Source of the DNA: a bacterium SCSIO 12643
GTDB lineage: Bacteria; Bacteroidota; Bacteroidia; Flavobacteriales_G; Salibacteraceae
Direction of reading: 5' to 3'
DNA length: 64,000 nt
Assembly (NCBI GenBank): GCA_024398135.1
Contig: CP073750.1
Coordinates: 3,100,001 to 3,164,000, forward strand
Below are positions 55,178-63,918 of the stretch, piece after piece. The notes beneath the pieces were generated by a model. That model searched no databases. It was not told the DNA's origin and saw nothing but the letters and a program-made list of their open reading frames with translations. The stretch's first letter is position 1. Every line of letters begins with the position of its first letter. Both the position numbers and the translations under genes were made by a program.

Positions 55178-56022
55178 TTGCGATAGATGTACATAAAACC
55201 TTTACGGAGAATGGAGTCACACAGGAACTCCATTTTGAACTGGAAATCCGGAAAGGAGAATTGGTGACCATATTTGGTGATTCCGGGGTTGGGAAGACTT
55301 CTCTTTTAAGAATGATTTCCGGATTATTGGAGCCGGATTCGGGACACATACAGTTTTTTGACAAGGAGCAATATGATTCCGTTCAAAAGATCAACATCTC
55401 CCCACAAGAGCGATCTGTGGGATTGGTGTTTCAGGATTACGCATTGTTTCCGCATATGACCGTTTTGGAGAATATGCAGTTTGCAGCCACCTCCGATGTA
55501 GAAACCCGAGAGATTCAACCATTGTTGGAGATTATGGAGTTGGAAGCTTTCAAAGATCGCAAACCCGAAGCTTTATCCGGTGGACAACAGCAGCGTGTGG
55601 CTTTGGCCAGAGCCTTGGTACAAAAGCCACAAATCTTACTATTAGATGAACCCTTATCTGCGTTGAATCAGGAGATGCGTATCAAACTCCAGGATTATTT
55701 ATTGGAGGTACATTGTAAATATGATTTAACCACTATCCTGGTGAGCCACGATAAAGAGGAAGTAATCAAAATGTCTGACCGGGTTTTTGTACTGGAGGCG
55801 GGCGAAGTATCCCAATTTGGTTCTCCCATTGAAGTATTTGGTAAAGCCAATAGAAAAGAATGGAACTACCTCGAAGGCAGAGTGATTCGTGTAGAACCGG
55901 CCAAAGCCATTGACAATGTCCTGGTCCTGGTAGGAAACCAAATGGTGTATGCGACTTATTCCGAACAAAACCTGCAAGGCCTAAAAGAAGGGGATTTGGT
56001 GAAAGTAGAGGTGAAGGGGTAG
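55174..56022 (+). CDS. modC: molybdate ABC transporter ATPase
   Basis: 282 residues from ATG 55174 (a TTG two codons upstream is less likely). Walker A FGDSGVGKTSLLR, signature LSGGQQQRVALARAL, Walker B ILLLDEPLSAL and a C-terminal TOBE-like part (~235-282) that may sense molybdate. Completes the transporter. Together with the MOSC gene it implies molybdenum cofactor use. Confidence 0.93.
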   Translation: MIAIDVHKTFTENGVTQELHFELEIRKGELVTIFGDSGVGKTSLLRMISGLLEPDSGHIQFFDKEQYDSVQKINISPQERSVGLVFQDYALFPHMTVLENMQFAATSDVETREIQPLLEIMELEAFKDRKPEALSGGQQQRVALARALVQKPQILLLDEPLSALNQEMRIKLQDYLLEVHCKYDLTTILVSHDKEEVIKMSDRVFVLEAGEVSQFGSPIEVFGKANRKEWNYLEGRVIRVEPAKAIDNVLVLVGNQMVYATYSEQNLQGLKEGDLVKVEVKG

Positions 56023-56055
56023 GGTTATAGTCATATGAAGTAAATAATCGTAAAG

Positions 56056-56298
56056 TTGAAGTTATTTAAAATTATATTTGGAGTCTTAATCTCAATAGGA
56101 CTTGTTACACTTGGTTTTGTAATAACGAATTATTCTGAACATGGATTTTGGGTATCTATTTTCAGTATATCCATTCCATTAATTGCCTGGTACCTATCAA
56201 AAAATGGACAAAAACACATTGGACAAGGAATGTTACTATCCTCAGTGCTAATATTTTTACTTGCCATGATATTCATATTTTTAAGCATGTTACATTGA
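56056..56298 (+). CDS. small membrane protein, hypothetical
   Basis: 80 residues from a TTG start; two or three membrane helices (FKIIFGVLISIGLVTLGFVI and LLSSVLIFLLAMIFIFL) with a short basic loop (SKNGQKHIG) between. No family recognised. Its stop overlaps the start of the next gene (TGATG), so they are coupled. Confidence 0.55.
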   Translation: MKLFKIIFGVLISIGLVTLGFVITNYSEHGFWVSIFSISIPLIAWYLSKNGQKHIGQGMLLSSVLIFLLAMIFIFLSMLH

Positions 56299-56834
56299 TG
56301 AAAGAACAGAATATAGATATTGAATTCTTGATTTCCGCTTTTGCTTATCCATTTAGTTTAATGAACGAATCCTTTTATTTAAGAAAAAGAGATTTAAAAG
56401 TAATTGGAGTACATATTTTTGATTATGAGTTGGTTGATGAATCTAATTCAGAATATGATTCTGGTTTAACCCAGAGGGAAGAAAGAGATATCAAAGAAGC
56501 CATTATTGCAAAAGAAAAAAATTACGATAGCCATATTGATATTCCCCGTTTGACTATAGAAGAACGGTTTGAGATTATGACCGATTTCATTGAATCGACT
56601 TCTGAATTTAAAGAGGAATTGAGGAATAATAAGAAGACATTAATAGAATCAACAGAAAACTATGGAATAGAGTTTTATAAAAAAGGAATAAAGAAAGGAA
56701 TAGAAATGGAATATCTGACGAAGGGAATTGAGGATAAAGACTTCAATTCCAAATGGTCTGAATTTTATAGAAATAGAATTAAGACCATTGCTTTGGAGTG
56801 GTTAGAAAATAAGAAGAGCTCATTACATAGATAG
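56298..56834 (+). CDS. UPF0158 family protein
   Basis: 178 residues from ATG 56298, overlapping the previous stop; an upstream extension to 56148 would read through the small membrane gene in another frame and is rejected. YDSHIDIPRLTIEERFEIMTD and KWSEFYRNRIKTIALEWLE are the family's conserved features. Function of UPF0158 is unknown. Probably cytoplasmic. Lower G+C than the neighbouring mod genes. Confidence 0.8.
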   Translation: MKEQNIDIEFLISAFAYPFSLMNESFYLRKRDLKVIGVHIFDYELVDESNSEYDSGLTQREERDIKEAIIAKEKNYDSHIDIPRLTIEERFEIMTDFIESTSEFKEELRNNKKTLIESTENYGIEFYKKGIKKGIEMEYLTKGIEDKDFNSKWSEFYRNRIKTIALEWLENKKSSLHR

Positions 56835-56866
56835 TATGTTTAACCCCTTGATTAGTTTGTGTTTAT

Positions 56867-57808
56867 ATGAAAGGAATACTCACCATAGTTTTATCATTTT
56901 GCTTTTCTATTATATTCGGACAAAACTATCTGCGCTATTATCTGCAGGTAAACGAAGCCAAATTACTGGCGGTGGATTCCAACTATTTGCAATCAGCTTT
57001 ATTGTATCAAAAAACGTTTGAGGAATATGATTTCGAATTTGCCAGAGATTGTATTCATGCGGTGGAAGTAGCCGCAGTTTTAAAACAAGATTCATTAACC
57101 GCATATTTTTTGAAATGTGATTTAAAAAGAGGAGTTCCTATATCGTACTTTGATAGAGAACCAGAATTGGAAGAATTTAGATCAAGCACATATTATAGTG
57201 CGATCAATGATAGTGCTTTGAGATACCGACAAGAGTTTGAATCTGGGATCAACAAGGATCTTCGGAATGAGATCAATGCGATGTTTGCAGAAGATCAACG
57301 GATAAGAGAACGGTACTATAAATGGTGGAATTTTCCTTTTAAACCAATCATTGGAAACAAATGGGAGAAGTTGAATCAAGAGCAGGTAATTCGAATTATA
57401 GAAATAACCAAAGTTTATGGTTTTCCAGGAGAGAAACTTATAGGGATTGATTTTCCGGAATATCACGACAAGATAGATTCAACCCAGTTTTCTGCTGGAA
57501 TGCCAATCATCATATTTATTCATCATTATAGTCAGCCCAATCCTTCATATGATTCTATTTTGCTGGGGCAGGTATTTAAAGGAAATCTGTATAATGAACA
57601 TTTTGCTACGATATGTGATTTTGAAGCTGCGTTTGGAAAAGGTAAATATGAATGCTTTGGATATTATGGACTCCGACAAAAGCCTAAGAATTATACGTCA
57701 AACCAATTCATTGAAAAGAGAAATGAAATTGGAGCACTGTCTGATAATGATATCCAAAAACTGAATAGAAGTAAACTATTGACAAGGTTTTGGAATAGGT
57801 TGAAATAG
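56867..57808 (+). CDS. hypothetical secreted protein (possibly DUF6624-like)
   Basis: 313 residues with signal peptide (MKGILTIVLSFCFSIIFGQ). The middle is helical and charged. EQVIRIIEITKVYGFPGEKL and GMPIIIFIHHYSQPN vaguely recall DUF6624 proteins, but I am not sure. No catalytic motif seen. It starts 32 bases after the UPF0158 gene on the same strand. Confidence 0.6.
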   Translation: MKGILTIVLSFCFSIIFGQNYLRYYLQVNEAKLLAVDSNYLQSALLYQKTFEEYDFEFARDCIHAVEVAAVLKQDSLTAYFLKCDLKRGVPISYFDREPELEEFRSSTYYSAINDSALRYRQEFESGINKDLRNEINAMFAEDQRIRERYYKWWNFPFKPIIGNKWEKLNQEQVIRIIEITKVYGFPGEKLIGIDFPEYHDKIDSTQFSAGMPIIIFIHHYSQPNPSYDSILLGQVFKGNLYNEHFATICDFEAAFGKGKYECFGYYGLRQKPKNYTSNQFIEKRNEIGALSDNDIQKLNRSKLLTRFWNRLK

Positions 57809-58147
57809 AAGCAGCCGTATACTCTAAAACCCAAAGCCACTAGAGGTAAATCGTGAACCAAATTAAAAATTAAAGCCGCCTGAGAAAATAATAGGCTCGG
57901 GGAGTTTATGATTTTGATTCAAAGGTATATTTTACGATCACCCCATAACAGAAATAGCTTTACTTCATACTGATATATTTCAGGCAAGATTCTTAAAATC
58001 TTTTTAAGTACTATTTGGTTAGTAGTATTTTGCTTCATCGTTATGAAAAAATTACTTTTGAAAAGGAGTATGTAGTTAATCATTAATGTTGATTTTTCTA
58101 TAGTTTTAATTATTAACCTTATTATTAATTTAATAACCTAAGTGGGT
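57809..58147. other. 339-base gap with no confident gene
   Basis: AT-rich, with a very A/T-dense stretch just before dinD that may hold its promoter. A 39-residue minus-strand frame lies at 57919-58038, and two short minus-strand tails overlap its end; none is convincing. On the plus strand ATG 58043 encodes only ten residues (MKKLLLKRSM) before a stop. No RNA gene or terminator was recognised. Confidence 0.5.
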
Positions 58148-58981
58148 ATGATAAAAAATAGTTTATTCGAGAATATAAAACAATACAATGAAATTGGCCA
58201 GGAGTATTGGAGTGCCAGAGAGTTATATTCAGCATTAGACTACCTAAAATGGGATAAGTTTCTTAATGTTTTAAAGAGAGCAGAAACGGCTTGTGAGAAT
58301 TCAGGTCAAGAGCCGGAAGACCATTTTCTCCGAGTGGGGAAATTGGTTAAAATCGGATCAGGTGCGACAAGGGATATTGGTGATATTCAGCTTAGCCGTT
58401 ACGCCTGTTACTTAATCGTACAAAATGCAGACCCATCAAAAGAAGTGATTGCAGTTGGTCAAACGTATTTTACTGTTCAAACCAGGAAACAAGAATTATA
58501 TGAAAATGAATTTGAACAGTTAAAAACAGAAGATGATAAACGACTTTTTCTTAGAAAAGAAATGGCGGAGCACAACAAACAACTGGCGGATGCTGCTAAA
58601 AAAGCTGGAGTTATAAAACCTTGGGAATATGCCGTTTTTCAGAATCATGGTTACATGGGGTTATATAACGGATTAGGGGCAAAAGAAATTCATAAGAAAA
58701 AAGGATTAGAGAAAAATCAAAGTATCCTTGACCATATGGGTAGTACGGAGTTAGCGGCTAATCTTTTCCGGGCAACCCAAACGGAGGAAAAACTAAGAAG
58801 AGAAAACATTAAAGGGAAAGCAAAGGCGAACAAAACGCATTATGAGGTTGGTAAAAAAGTAAGACAAACTATCCAGGAGCTTGGGGGAGAAATGCCTGAA
58901 AATTTACCAACAGAAAAGAGCATTAAACAGATCAAAAAAGAACAAAAACCTATGAATATAGAAAGGAAAAAGAAAGAATAA
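58148..58981 (+). CDS. dinD: DNA damage-inducible protein D homologue (DinD)
   Basis: 277 residues from ATG 58148 (a GTG two codons upstream is possible). EYWSARELYSALDYLKWDKF is the BRO/DinD N-terminal domain; LRVGKLVKIGSGATRDIGDI, LSRYACYLIVQNADP and FQNHGYMGLYNGLGAKEI are close to E. coli DinD, an SOS-induced protein that can disturb RecA filaments. The C-terminus is Lys-rich. No LexA box was recognised upstream. It lies just before an orphan T9SS sorting domain, in a region that looks acquired. Confidence 0.9.
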   Translation: MIKNSLFENIKQYNEIGQEYWSARELYSALDYLKWDKFLNVLKRAETACENSGQEPEDHFLRVGKLVKIGSGATRDIGDIQLSRYACYLIVQNADPSKEVIAVGQTYFTVQTRKQELYENEFEQLKTEDDKRLFLRKEMAEHNKQLADAAKKAGVIKPWEYAVFQNHGYMGLYNGLGAKEIHKKKGLEKNQSILDHMGSTELAANLFRATQTEEKLRRENIKGKAKANKTHYEVGKKVRQTIQELGGEMPENLPTEKSIKQIKKEQKPMNIERKKKE

Positions 58982-58989
58982 ATTTCTGA

Positions 58990-59253
58990 ATAAAAAACCG
59001 TTACTTATCATACCCTGTACTAAGAAATTCATTTACCACATTGAAGTATGAATTAAGTCAAACCGGAAACGTAATGATCCAACTTTATGATGTCTCAGGC
59101 AGATGGATTCATACGATAAAGGATCAAAAGCAAACACAGGGCAATCATCAAATTGAAATTCGTTTAGCAGATCTACCTGAAGGAGTGTATTTCATCCAAC
59201 TGCAAACTCCACAAGGCCAGCAAACCCTAAAACTTATTCGAACGAATCCATAA
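58990..59253 (+). pseudogene. orphan T9SS type A sorting domain (gene remnant)
   Basis: Open frame from just after a stop at 58987 to a TAA at 59253 with no proper start before TTG 59041. It encodes YPVLRNSFTTLKYELSQTG, then VMIQLYDVSGR and LADLPEGVYFIQLQTPQGQ, a clear type A sorting domain, but no signal peptide or passenger. It is most simply the 3' end of a cargo gene whose front part is lost, perhaps replaced by the dinD segment. Confidence 0.75.
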
Positions 59254-59316
59254 CAAAATTGTCTACCGGCATACTTTTTAGACGGCCAATCTGTCGTTTT
59301 AGAAATGCATGACCAA

Positions 59317-59442
59317 AATCACATAAATATACCTCGCTTTATTTAAGTGGTTTATGTGTTTTGTACACGTATAAACCACATCATTAAAATACGTATTTAC
59401 CACATTTTTTTTGTGAAGTGGAAGAGGTACATTTATGTGATT
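59317..59442. repeat. 126-bp structured inverted-repeat element (MITE-like or RNA)
   Basis: The outer arms AATCACATAAATATACCTC (59317-59335) and GAGGTACATTTATGTGATT (59424-59442) are inverted and agree at 18 of 19 positions. Inside lie a hairpin with arms GTGGTTTAT and ATAAACCAC (59347-59379), a 12-bp palindrome AAATACGTATTT (59387-59398) and a CCAC/GTGG stem (59400-59421). It ends 94 bases before the next gene. No ORF inside. Confidence 0.65.
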
Positions 59443-59536
59443 AAAGGTGGTGCTATTTGATTGGAAACGTTTGTAGTCGTTTGTAATTAATTATGATCGG
59501 ATAGCATATTCTGTATAGTTATTAAAATTACTGTGT

Positions 59537-62191
59537 ATGCAAAATATTATCCTCACAAGCATAATCGTTTTCTTTTCGTCTACTGCTAGTTACGCACAAA
59601 AACTTATTTGGTCTTCAGAGTTTGGTGGAACCAATTCAAATGGCGCTATAGTTAGCTATGAACTTTCCAATGGGCAAATAGAAACTCCGATTTCATTAAA
59701 TGGAAGTCCAATGTATGGGATTAATATTCTATACGATTACGGTTCTAACGGGCTCGACAACACTGCTGGGATGATTGTAGGAAATGACAGCAACTACTAT
59801 GGTATAAATTGCTTTGGTACCGGAACCAGATTGGAAGGCTCTTTAAATAAAGAAAGTGGAGGCCGAGGTTTCTTTTACCGTTATGAAAAAGCTACAGGAA
59901 AAGTTAAAGTCTTGCACTCATTTGTTGGGAATCAAGAATGGGATTCTGATTTAATCATACCTAGTGATGGTTTTGGTAACGACTTATCCGTTCCTGTATA
60001 CAATGTTTTGGAAACATCCCCTGGCATTTTTTATGGCCTAGCGACTGGAGGAGGGACAAGTGGTAATGGAGGAGTTTGGAAATACGATATGAATACGCAA
60101 ACCTATTCCGTAATTGGAAGCTTTAACGACACAGCAAACGATGTAGGATTTAACCCTGTTACAGCATTAATACAAGGTGATGGAAACAACATTTATGGTC
60201 TGAACCAATCTAAACACGGCCTCAGTAACCAAGGGTTCCTTTTTAAAATAGATACCAGCACTGATCAGTTATCTTTTGTAGCAGCACTCAATGCAGCTGG
60301 ATGGGTAATGGCGCACCCCCATGGTCAAATGCTTTATAATTCGCCAACCAATACCATTTATGGCACAAAAGATCAGTTTGATGGCTCCTCTAACTGGGGA
60401 GGTGGCGTATGGAGCTATAACCTCACCACATCAACTCAAATCAACGAATGGACGATACTTTTCTCTCAAATTTCAACCTTAGGGAGTTTAGCTACGGGAA
60501 TCATACAAGCGAATGATGGGTTTATGTATGTTACTACACGTGATGGTGGTGCTCATGGCGCAGGAACTATTATCAAATACACACCATCTGGCGGCACCTA
60601 TGTAAAAGTATACGACTTTCCGGCTGGATTCAGTCTTGCATCCGGTTACGGAATGATTGCTGTTGGATCCAAAATATATGGAACTTGCTCTTGGAACTTA
60701 ACTGATGAGCAAATTTGGTCGTACGATACGTTTACTGGAATATATCAAGCTGTATTGCAAGGCAACGAAACTGATCCCTTACATCCAGGAACATTATTAG
60801 ATTATGGTATTGCCGCGGATGATGGAAAAATAATTGGAAGAACAAAGTACGCCTCTGCCCATGGAGCAGGTGCTATTTTCTCTCATGATGTTTCAACAGG
60901 TACGAACACAATTTTACATGACTGTGGTTCCAGAAATGGGCGCCATATTATTGGGGAAATGACACAAATTTCTGATTCTACATTCGTAGGTTACATTGCA
61001 AAAGGAGGCCCAATAAATAAATTTAATCCGGCTGATTCAACCATTCAATATGAGAGCGGAGCATTGGCCTTGTTTAACATCCTCTCTGGAGAGATTAAAT
61101 ACCTTGACAATCCTTTTGTCGTCTTCCCTGAAGACGAATTTGTTCAAAGACAAACTATGAATAGACCAATGCTCGGAAGCAATGGAAAACTTTATTACTC
61201 TGTGTACTCCTGGACTGGCTTTAATGCAGACAACAGAGTCTTGGAGCATGATTTGAACACTGCGGCCACAACAGCTTTTGCATTGCCCATAGCAACTGAA
61301 TTGGACATTACTCCAGGGCTGCTTGACCTGCCAGGTGGTAGATTGTTGGCTGCATATCAGAATACTCTTCATTTATACGACTATATCAATGGAAACATGA
61401 TTTCTACCGATACTTCTACGCATGACTGGAAGAAATATGGTCATATGAATCATAACTTGGTATTGGGGTCAAATGGTAAGATTTACGGAATGACCCAGCC
61501 CAGTACTTTGGGTTCCTCTCCTGGAGATAATGTAGGGGTCATCTATTCATTGGACACAACAACTTTCACATTTACAGTTGAACACCAATTTGACAGTTTG
61601 GTAAGAAATGTAAATGCCGGATTGGTAGAATACAACGGCAAACTTTATGGGTCCACCAATTTTTTAGGAACAAACAATCAGGGCTATCTATTTTCATTTG
61701 ATATGGCTTCTGGCACTTTTGCTACTGAACATAGCTTTAACAAAGCTACAGATGGAGGTGGATTTAATGCACGATGGACTTTATTCAACAACAAATTGTA
61801 TTCAACAGCAAGAACAGGTGGACAAAATGGATATGGAACTTTGGTCGAGTTTGATCCTTCAAGTTCTAGTTTCACAACCCTTAGTCATTTAACGATGGAT
61901 AATGGTCGTTCTTTCAGGGGTACCCCTTTCCTATGGGATGATACATTCCTTTCTATAGTGGAAAACGGAAAGTTAGAGCCACTAAAAATATATCCAAATC
62001 CTGCTAAAACTGTGCTTTATATTGAGGGTGATAAAATGGAAACGATTGAAATCTATGATGCAACGGGTAAATTGATATTATCTCCATTAAATAGCAACAC
62101 TATTGATATCCATTCTTTGCCAAAAGGTATTTACATCATTGTAGCTCAACAAGCTAAAAAATCTTTTTCGGCTAAATTTATTAAAGAATAG
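59537..62191 (+). CDS. T9SS type A cargo with GloVer-type tandem repeats
   Basis: 884 residues with signal peptide (about 1-20, ending SYAQ). Tandem repeats of the 'GloVer' kind recur through the protein, for example KLYGSTNFLGTNNQGYLFSF and GFMYVTTRDGGAHGAGTIIK, which predict a beta-propeller. The last ~75 residues (PLKIYPNPAKTVLYIEG to FSAKFIKE) are a type A sorting domain, so the protein is exported by the T9SS and kept at or shed from the surface. Ligand unknown. Confidence 0.88.
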   Translation: MQNIILTSIIVFFSSTASYAQKLIWSSEFGGTNSNGAIVSYELSNGQIETPISLNGSPMYGINILYDYGSNGLDNTAGMIVGNDSNYYGINCFGTGTRLEGSLNKESGGRGFFYRYEKATGKVKVLHSFVGNQEWDSDLIIPSDGFGNDLSVPVYNVLETSPGIFYGLATGGGTSGNGGVWKYDMNTQTYSVIGSFNDTANDVGFNPVTALIQGDGNNIYGLNQSKHGLSNQGFLFKIDTSTDQLSFVAALNAAGWVMAHPHGQMLYNSPTNTIYGTKDQFDGSSNWGGGVWSYNLTTSTQINEWTILFSQISTLGSLATGIIQANDGFMYVTTRDGGAHGAGTIIKYTPSGGTYVKVYDFPAGFSLASGYGMIAVGSKIYGTCSWNLTDEQIWSYDTFTGIYQAVLQGNETDPLHPGTLLDYGIAADDGKIIGRTKYASAHGAGAIFSHDVSTGTNTILHDCGSRNGRHIIGEMTQISDSTFVGYIAKGGPINKFNPADSTIQYESGALALFNILSGEIKYLDNPFVVFPEDEFVQRQTMNRPMLGSNGKLYYSVYSWTGFNADNRVLEHDLNTAATTAFALPIATELDITPGLLDLPGGRLLAAYQNTLHLYDYINGNMISTDTSTHDWKKYGHMNHNLVLGSNGKIYGMTQPSTLGSSPGDNVGVIYSLDTTTFTFTVEHQFDSLVRNVNAGLVEYNGKLYGSTNFLGTNNQGYLFSFDMASGTFATEHSFNKATDGGGFNARWTLFNNKLYSTARTGGQNGYGTLVEFDPSSSSFTTLSHLTMDNGRSFRGTPFLWDDTFLSIVENGKLEPLKIYPNPAKTVLYIEGDKMETIEIYDATGKLILSPLNSNTIDIHSLPKGIYIIVAQQAKKSFSAKFIKE

Positions 62192-62238
62192 CATTGTTTT
62201 CAATATTAATCAACAACAGAACCAAATTCGCTAAAAAA

Positions 62239-62271
62239 TAACGCACCACAACAAGATGTATAGTGCATAGC
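62239..62271. repeat. cassette-boundary-like sequence, copy 1
   Basis: This 33-base sequence, with core CACAACAA and a following TATA, resembles the sequence at 63334-63365; the alignment has 8 identical core bases and further scattered matches (about 60%). It overlaps the 5' part of the UUCG hairpin at 62259-62299. Confidence 0.4.
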
Positions 62272-62299
62272 ATCCTTCGGGATGCTACAGCACCATATA
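62259..62299. other. long hairpin with UUCG tetraloop
   Basis: TAGCATCC-TTCG-GGATGCTA is a perfect 8-bp stem on a stable UUCG loop, extended by GTGC/GCAC and TATA/TATA after small bulges. It is 40 bases before the start of the next gene and has no T-run, so it is not an ordinary terminator. Confidence 0.6.
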
Positions 62300-62339
62300 T
62301 GGAACGTTGATTACCATATGACCAACTGACACTAATTGA

Positions 62340-63332
62340 ATGATAGAAACTCAAATCTCAATTCGGATAAACAGAAAATCAGACTTAGACGTGATTAAGA
62401 ATAGCATTATTAAAAATAGAATTCAGTTTCCGATTTATTTTTTCGAGTATGAAGAAAACTATAGCGTTAACCTTACCAGCGACTATGAAGAATGGGAATT
62501 GGATACAGAAATACTAAAGTGCTTTCCAGAATATGAGTTTACTGAAAATCCTGAGAAAGGTAGGAAGGAAATAAGATTACAAATATCTCGATATCAATCT
62601 GAATTATGTACTGACGGTTGGGGACGTCCAATAGAAAATCCATTAAACGAAACTAAATACTTAATAAGAAAATCAAAGAATAACATGCCAAAATTCAATC
62701 CAAGGATAACAGTACTGTTTGAGGACAAAGAACAAAGCTACTTTGTTAATATCGTTAATGGAATCAATAAAAGTACTAATGAAAAAGGCTACTTACTTCT
62801 TAATGAATTTAGGACCAAAAATGAAAATGATGAAACTAAAGTTTTAAAAGATAGACTTTATAAAACACCTTTAGAAGCTTTTCATTCTGCTTATTACAGA
62901 ATGGGAAATTTAGTGAATGATGATTTTAAGGAATACATAAGAAACAAGAAAAAGGAAATTAGGAAAGAGCAAAGGATTCCAAGAAAAAAAGTCCGAGACT
63001 TTATAAATTCCTGCAATAAAAATGACTTGGATGGTATTTTTAAAGATCTTGACGAAAACATTCTTTTTAAGAAGAATAATAAATGGAAAACCGAATTTGA
63101 ATTTAACGGCATCACGGAACTTAAAAAATACATAAAGTCTAAGAACCAAGACCTTTGTAATATGGAATTCAAGATAAGGTCTTCTTGGAATATAAATTTA
63201 CCTTTTAATATAACTATTGGCGTTAAATATTTTCTTGACCCAAATAAAAAAGACAATATGACCCTTAAATACAGACAGTATATGTTTGAATTTAAAAATG
63301 AAAAAATAATAAGAATAACAGAAGAAAAATAA
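62340..63332 (+). CDS. hypothetical protein with possible NTF2-like C-terminal domain
   Basis: 330 residues from ATG 62340, notably A+T-rich and Lys/Asn/Ile-rich compared with the core genes. No signal peptide. The C-terminal third (RKKVRDFINSCNKNDLDGIF, then GITELKKYIKS) looks like a SnoaL/NTF2-type fold that would bind a small ligand, but this is a guess from pattern. The N-terminal part is not recognised. Related short sequences lie before it and right after its stop, as in a gene cassette. Confidence 0.6.
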   Translation: MIETQISIRINRKSDLDVIKNSIIKNRIQFPIYFFEYEENYSVNLTSDYEEWELDTEILKCFPEYEFTENPEKGRKEIRLQISRYQSELCTDGWGRPIENPLNETKYLIRKSKNNMPKFNPRITVLFEDKEQSYFVNIVNGINKSTNEKGYLLLNEFRTKNENDETKVLKDRLYKTPLEAFHSAYYRMGNLVNDDFKEYIRNKKKEIRKEQRIPRKKVRDFINSCNKNDLDGIFKDLDENILFKKNNKWKTEFEFNGITELKKYIKSKNQDLCNMEFKIRSSWNINLPFNITIGVKYFLDPNKKDNMTLKYRQYMFEFKNEKIIRITEEK

Positions 63333-63333
63333 A

Positions 63334-63365
63334 TAAGGTACACAACAATGGCTATAAGTAATTGC
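63334..63365. repeat. cassette-boundary-like sequence, copy 2
   Basis: Starts two bases after the stop of the hypothetical gene. The core ACAACAATGGCTATAAG followed by TAATTGC resembles copy 1. I recall similar sequences after accessory genes in other Bacteroidota, but cannot check it here. Confidence 0.45.
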
Positions 63366-63448
63366 TTGTTCCCTTAGCAGATTGACATATCATAGCTTTC
63401 CAATCCATAAAACAATTAGGAAATCTCTCTAATAGTAACAAACAAGGT

Positions 63449-63489
63449 AAAAGCAGACGATCGCAATTAACCGTCTGCTTTAATTTTTG
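63449..63489. terminator. bidirectional terminator
   Basis: AAAGCAGACG (63450-63459) and CGTCTGCTTT (63472-63481) form a 10-bp stem with a 12-base loop, followed on the plus strand by AATTTTT and on the minus strand by TTTTACC. It lies just past the stop of the 95-residue gene and can serve both strands. Confidence 0.75.
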
Positions 63490-63491
63490 AT

Positions 63492-63779
63492 TTAAACTTT
63501 TCCCATCCGCTCAAAGCCTTCCCACAAAATTTTTAAATTAAAAAGGGCATTTTTCTCTTGAGTATCCAGAGATAAATCGGTGTGATACAAGGCAAAATCA
63601 TGAACCATTTTTAATGATTTGATGAGTTCATCAATTCCATGAAATTTGACAAAGTCAATAAATTCCGCTTCTGAAGCGTTTAAGGGAATTGGGGTTTTTG
63701 ATTCGATGAAGACTGAACCATTGAGTGTTTTCCAGTGATTACCATTCGGGTAACCGTTTTGACCATTCTGTGTTGTCAT
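63492..63779 (-). CDS. hypothetical 95-residue protein
   Basis: Frame from ATG 63779. Polar N-terminus with Asn/Gly (TTQNGQNGYPNGNHWKTLN), then a helical part (EAEFIDFVKFHGIDELIKSL, LDTQEKNALFNLKILWEGFERM). No family recognised and no signal peptide. It overlaps the 59-residue ORF upstream by 41 bases in another frame. Terminated by the hairpin at 63449-63489. Confidence 0.6.
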   Translation of the reverse strand: MTTQNGQNGYPNGNHWKTLNGSVFIESKTPIPLNASEAEFIDFVKFHGIDELIKSLKMVHDFALYHTDLSLDTQEKNALFNLKILWEGFERMGKV

Positions 63780-63918
63780 GAGTAAAATGGATTAAATGAA
63801 TAAAAAGAGGGAGAGTCACTGACAACACATTCCAAGCAATGCTTAGATAGGTCTCGGGACTTTCACCCGTATGCTCTCCCAAGATTTTCTGTTTAAACCG
63901 ATTTTGAAATTTTCGCAT
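63739..63918 (-). CDS. 59-residue ORF with one membrane helix
   Basis: ATG 63918 to TAA 63739. Basic N-terminus (MRKFQNRFKQKILGEH), then a hydrophobic helix (SIAWNVLSVTLPLFIHLIHF) and a charged end. It begins ~33 bases after a -7-like element and overlaps the 95-residue gene. Not recognised; it may be a small membrane partner or a chance frame. Confidence 0.45.
   Translation of the reverse strand: MRKFQNRFKQKILGEHTGESPETYLSIAWNVLSVTLPLFIHLIHFTHDNTEWSKRLPEW

Noticed and set aside
62239-63365. Classic integron attC sites
   Set aside because: The R-box consensus (RYYYAAC and GTTRRRY) is not met at either sequence and no integrase gene is seen, so only a cassette-like description is kept.
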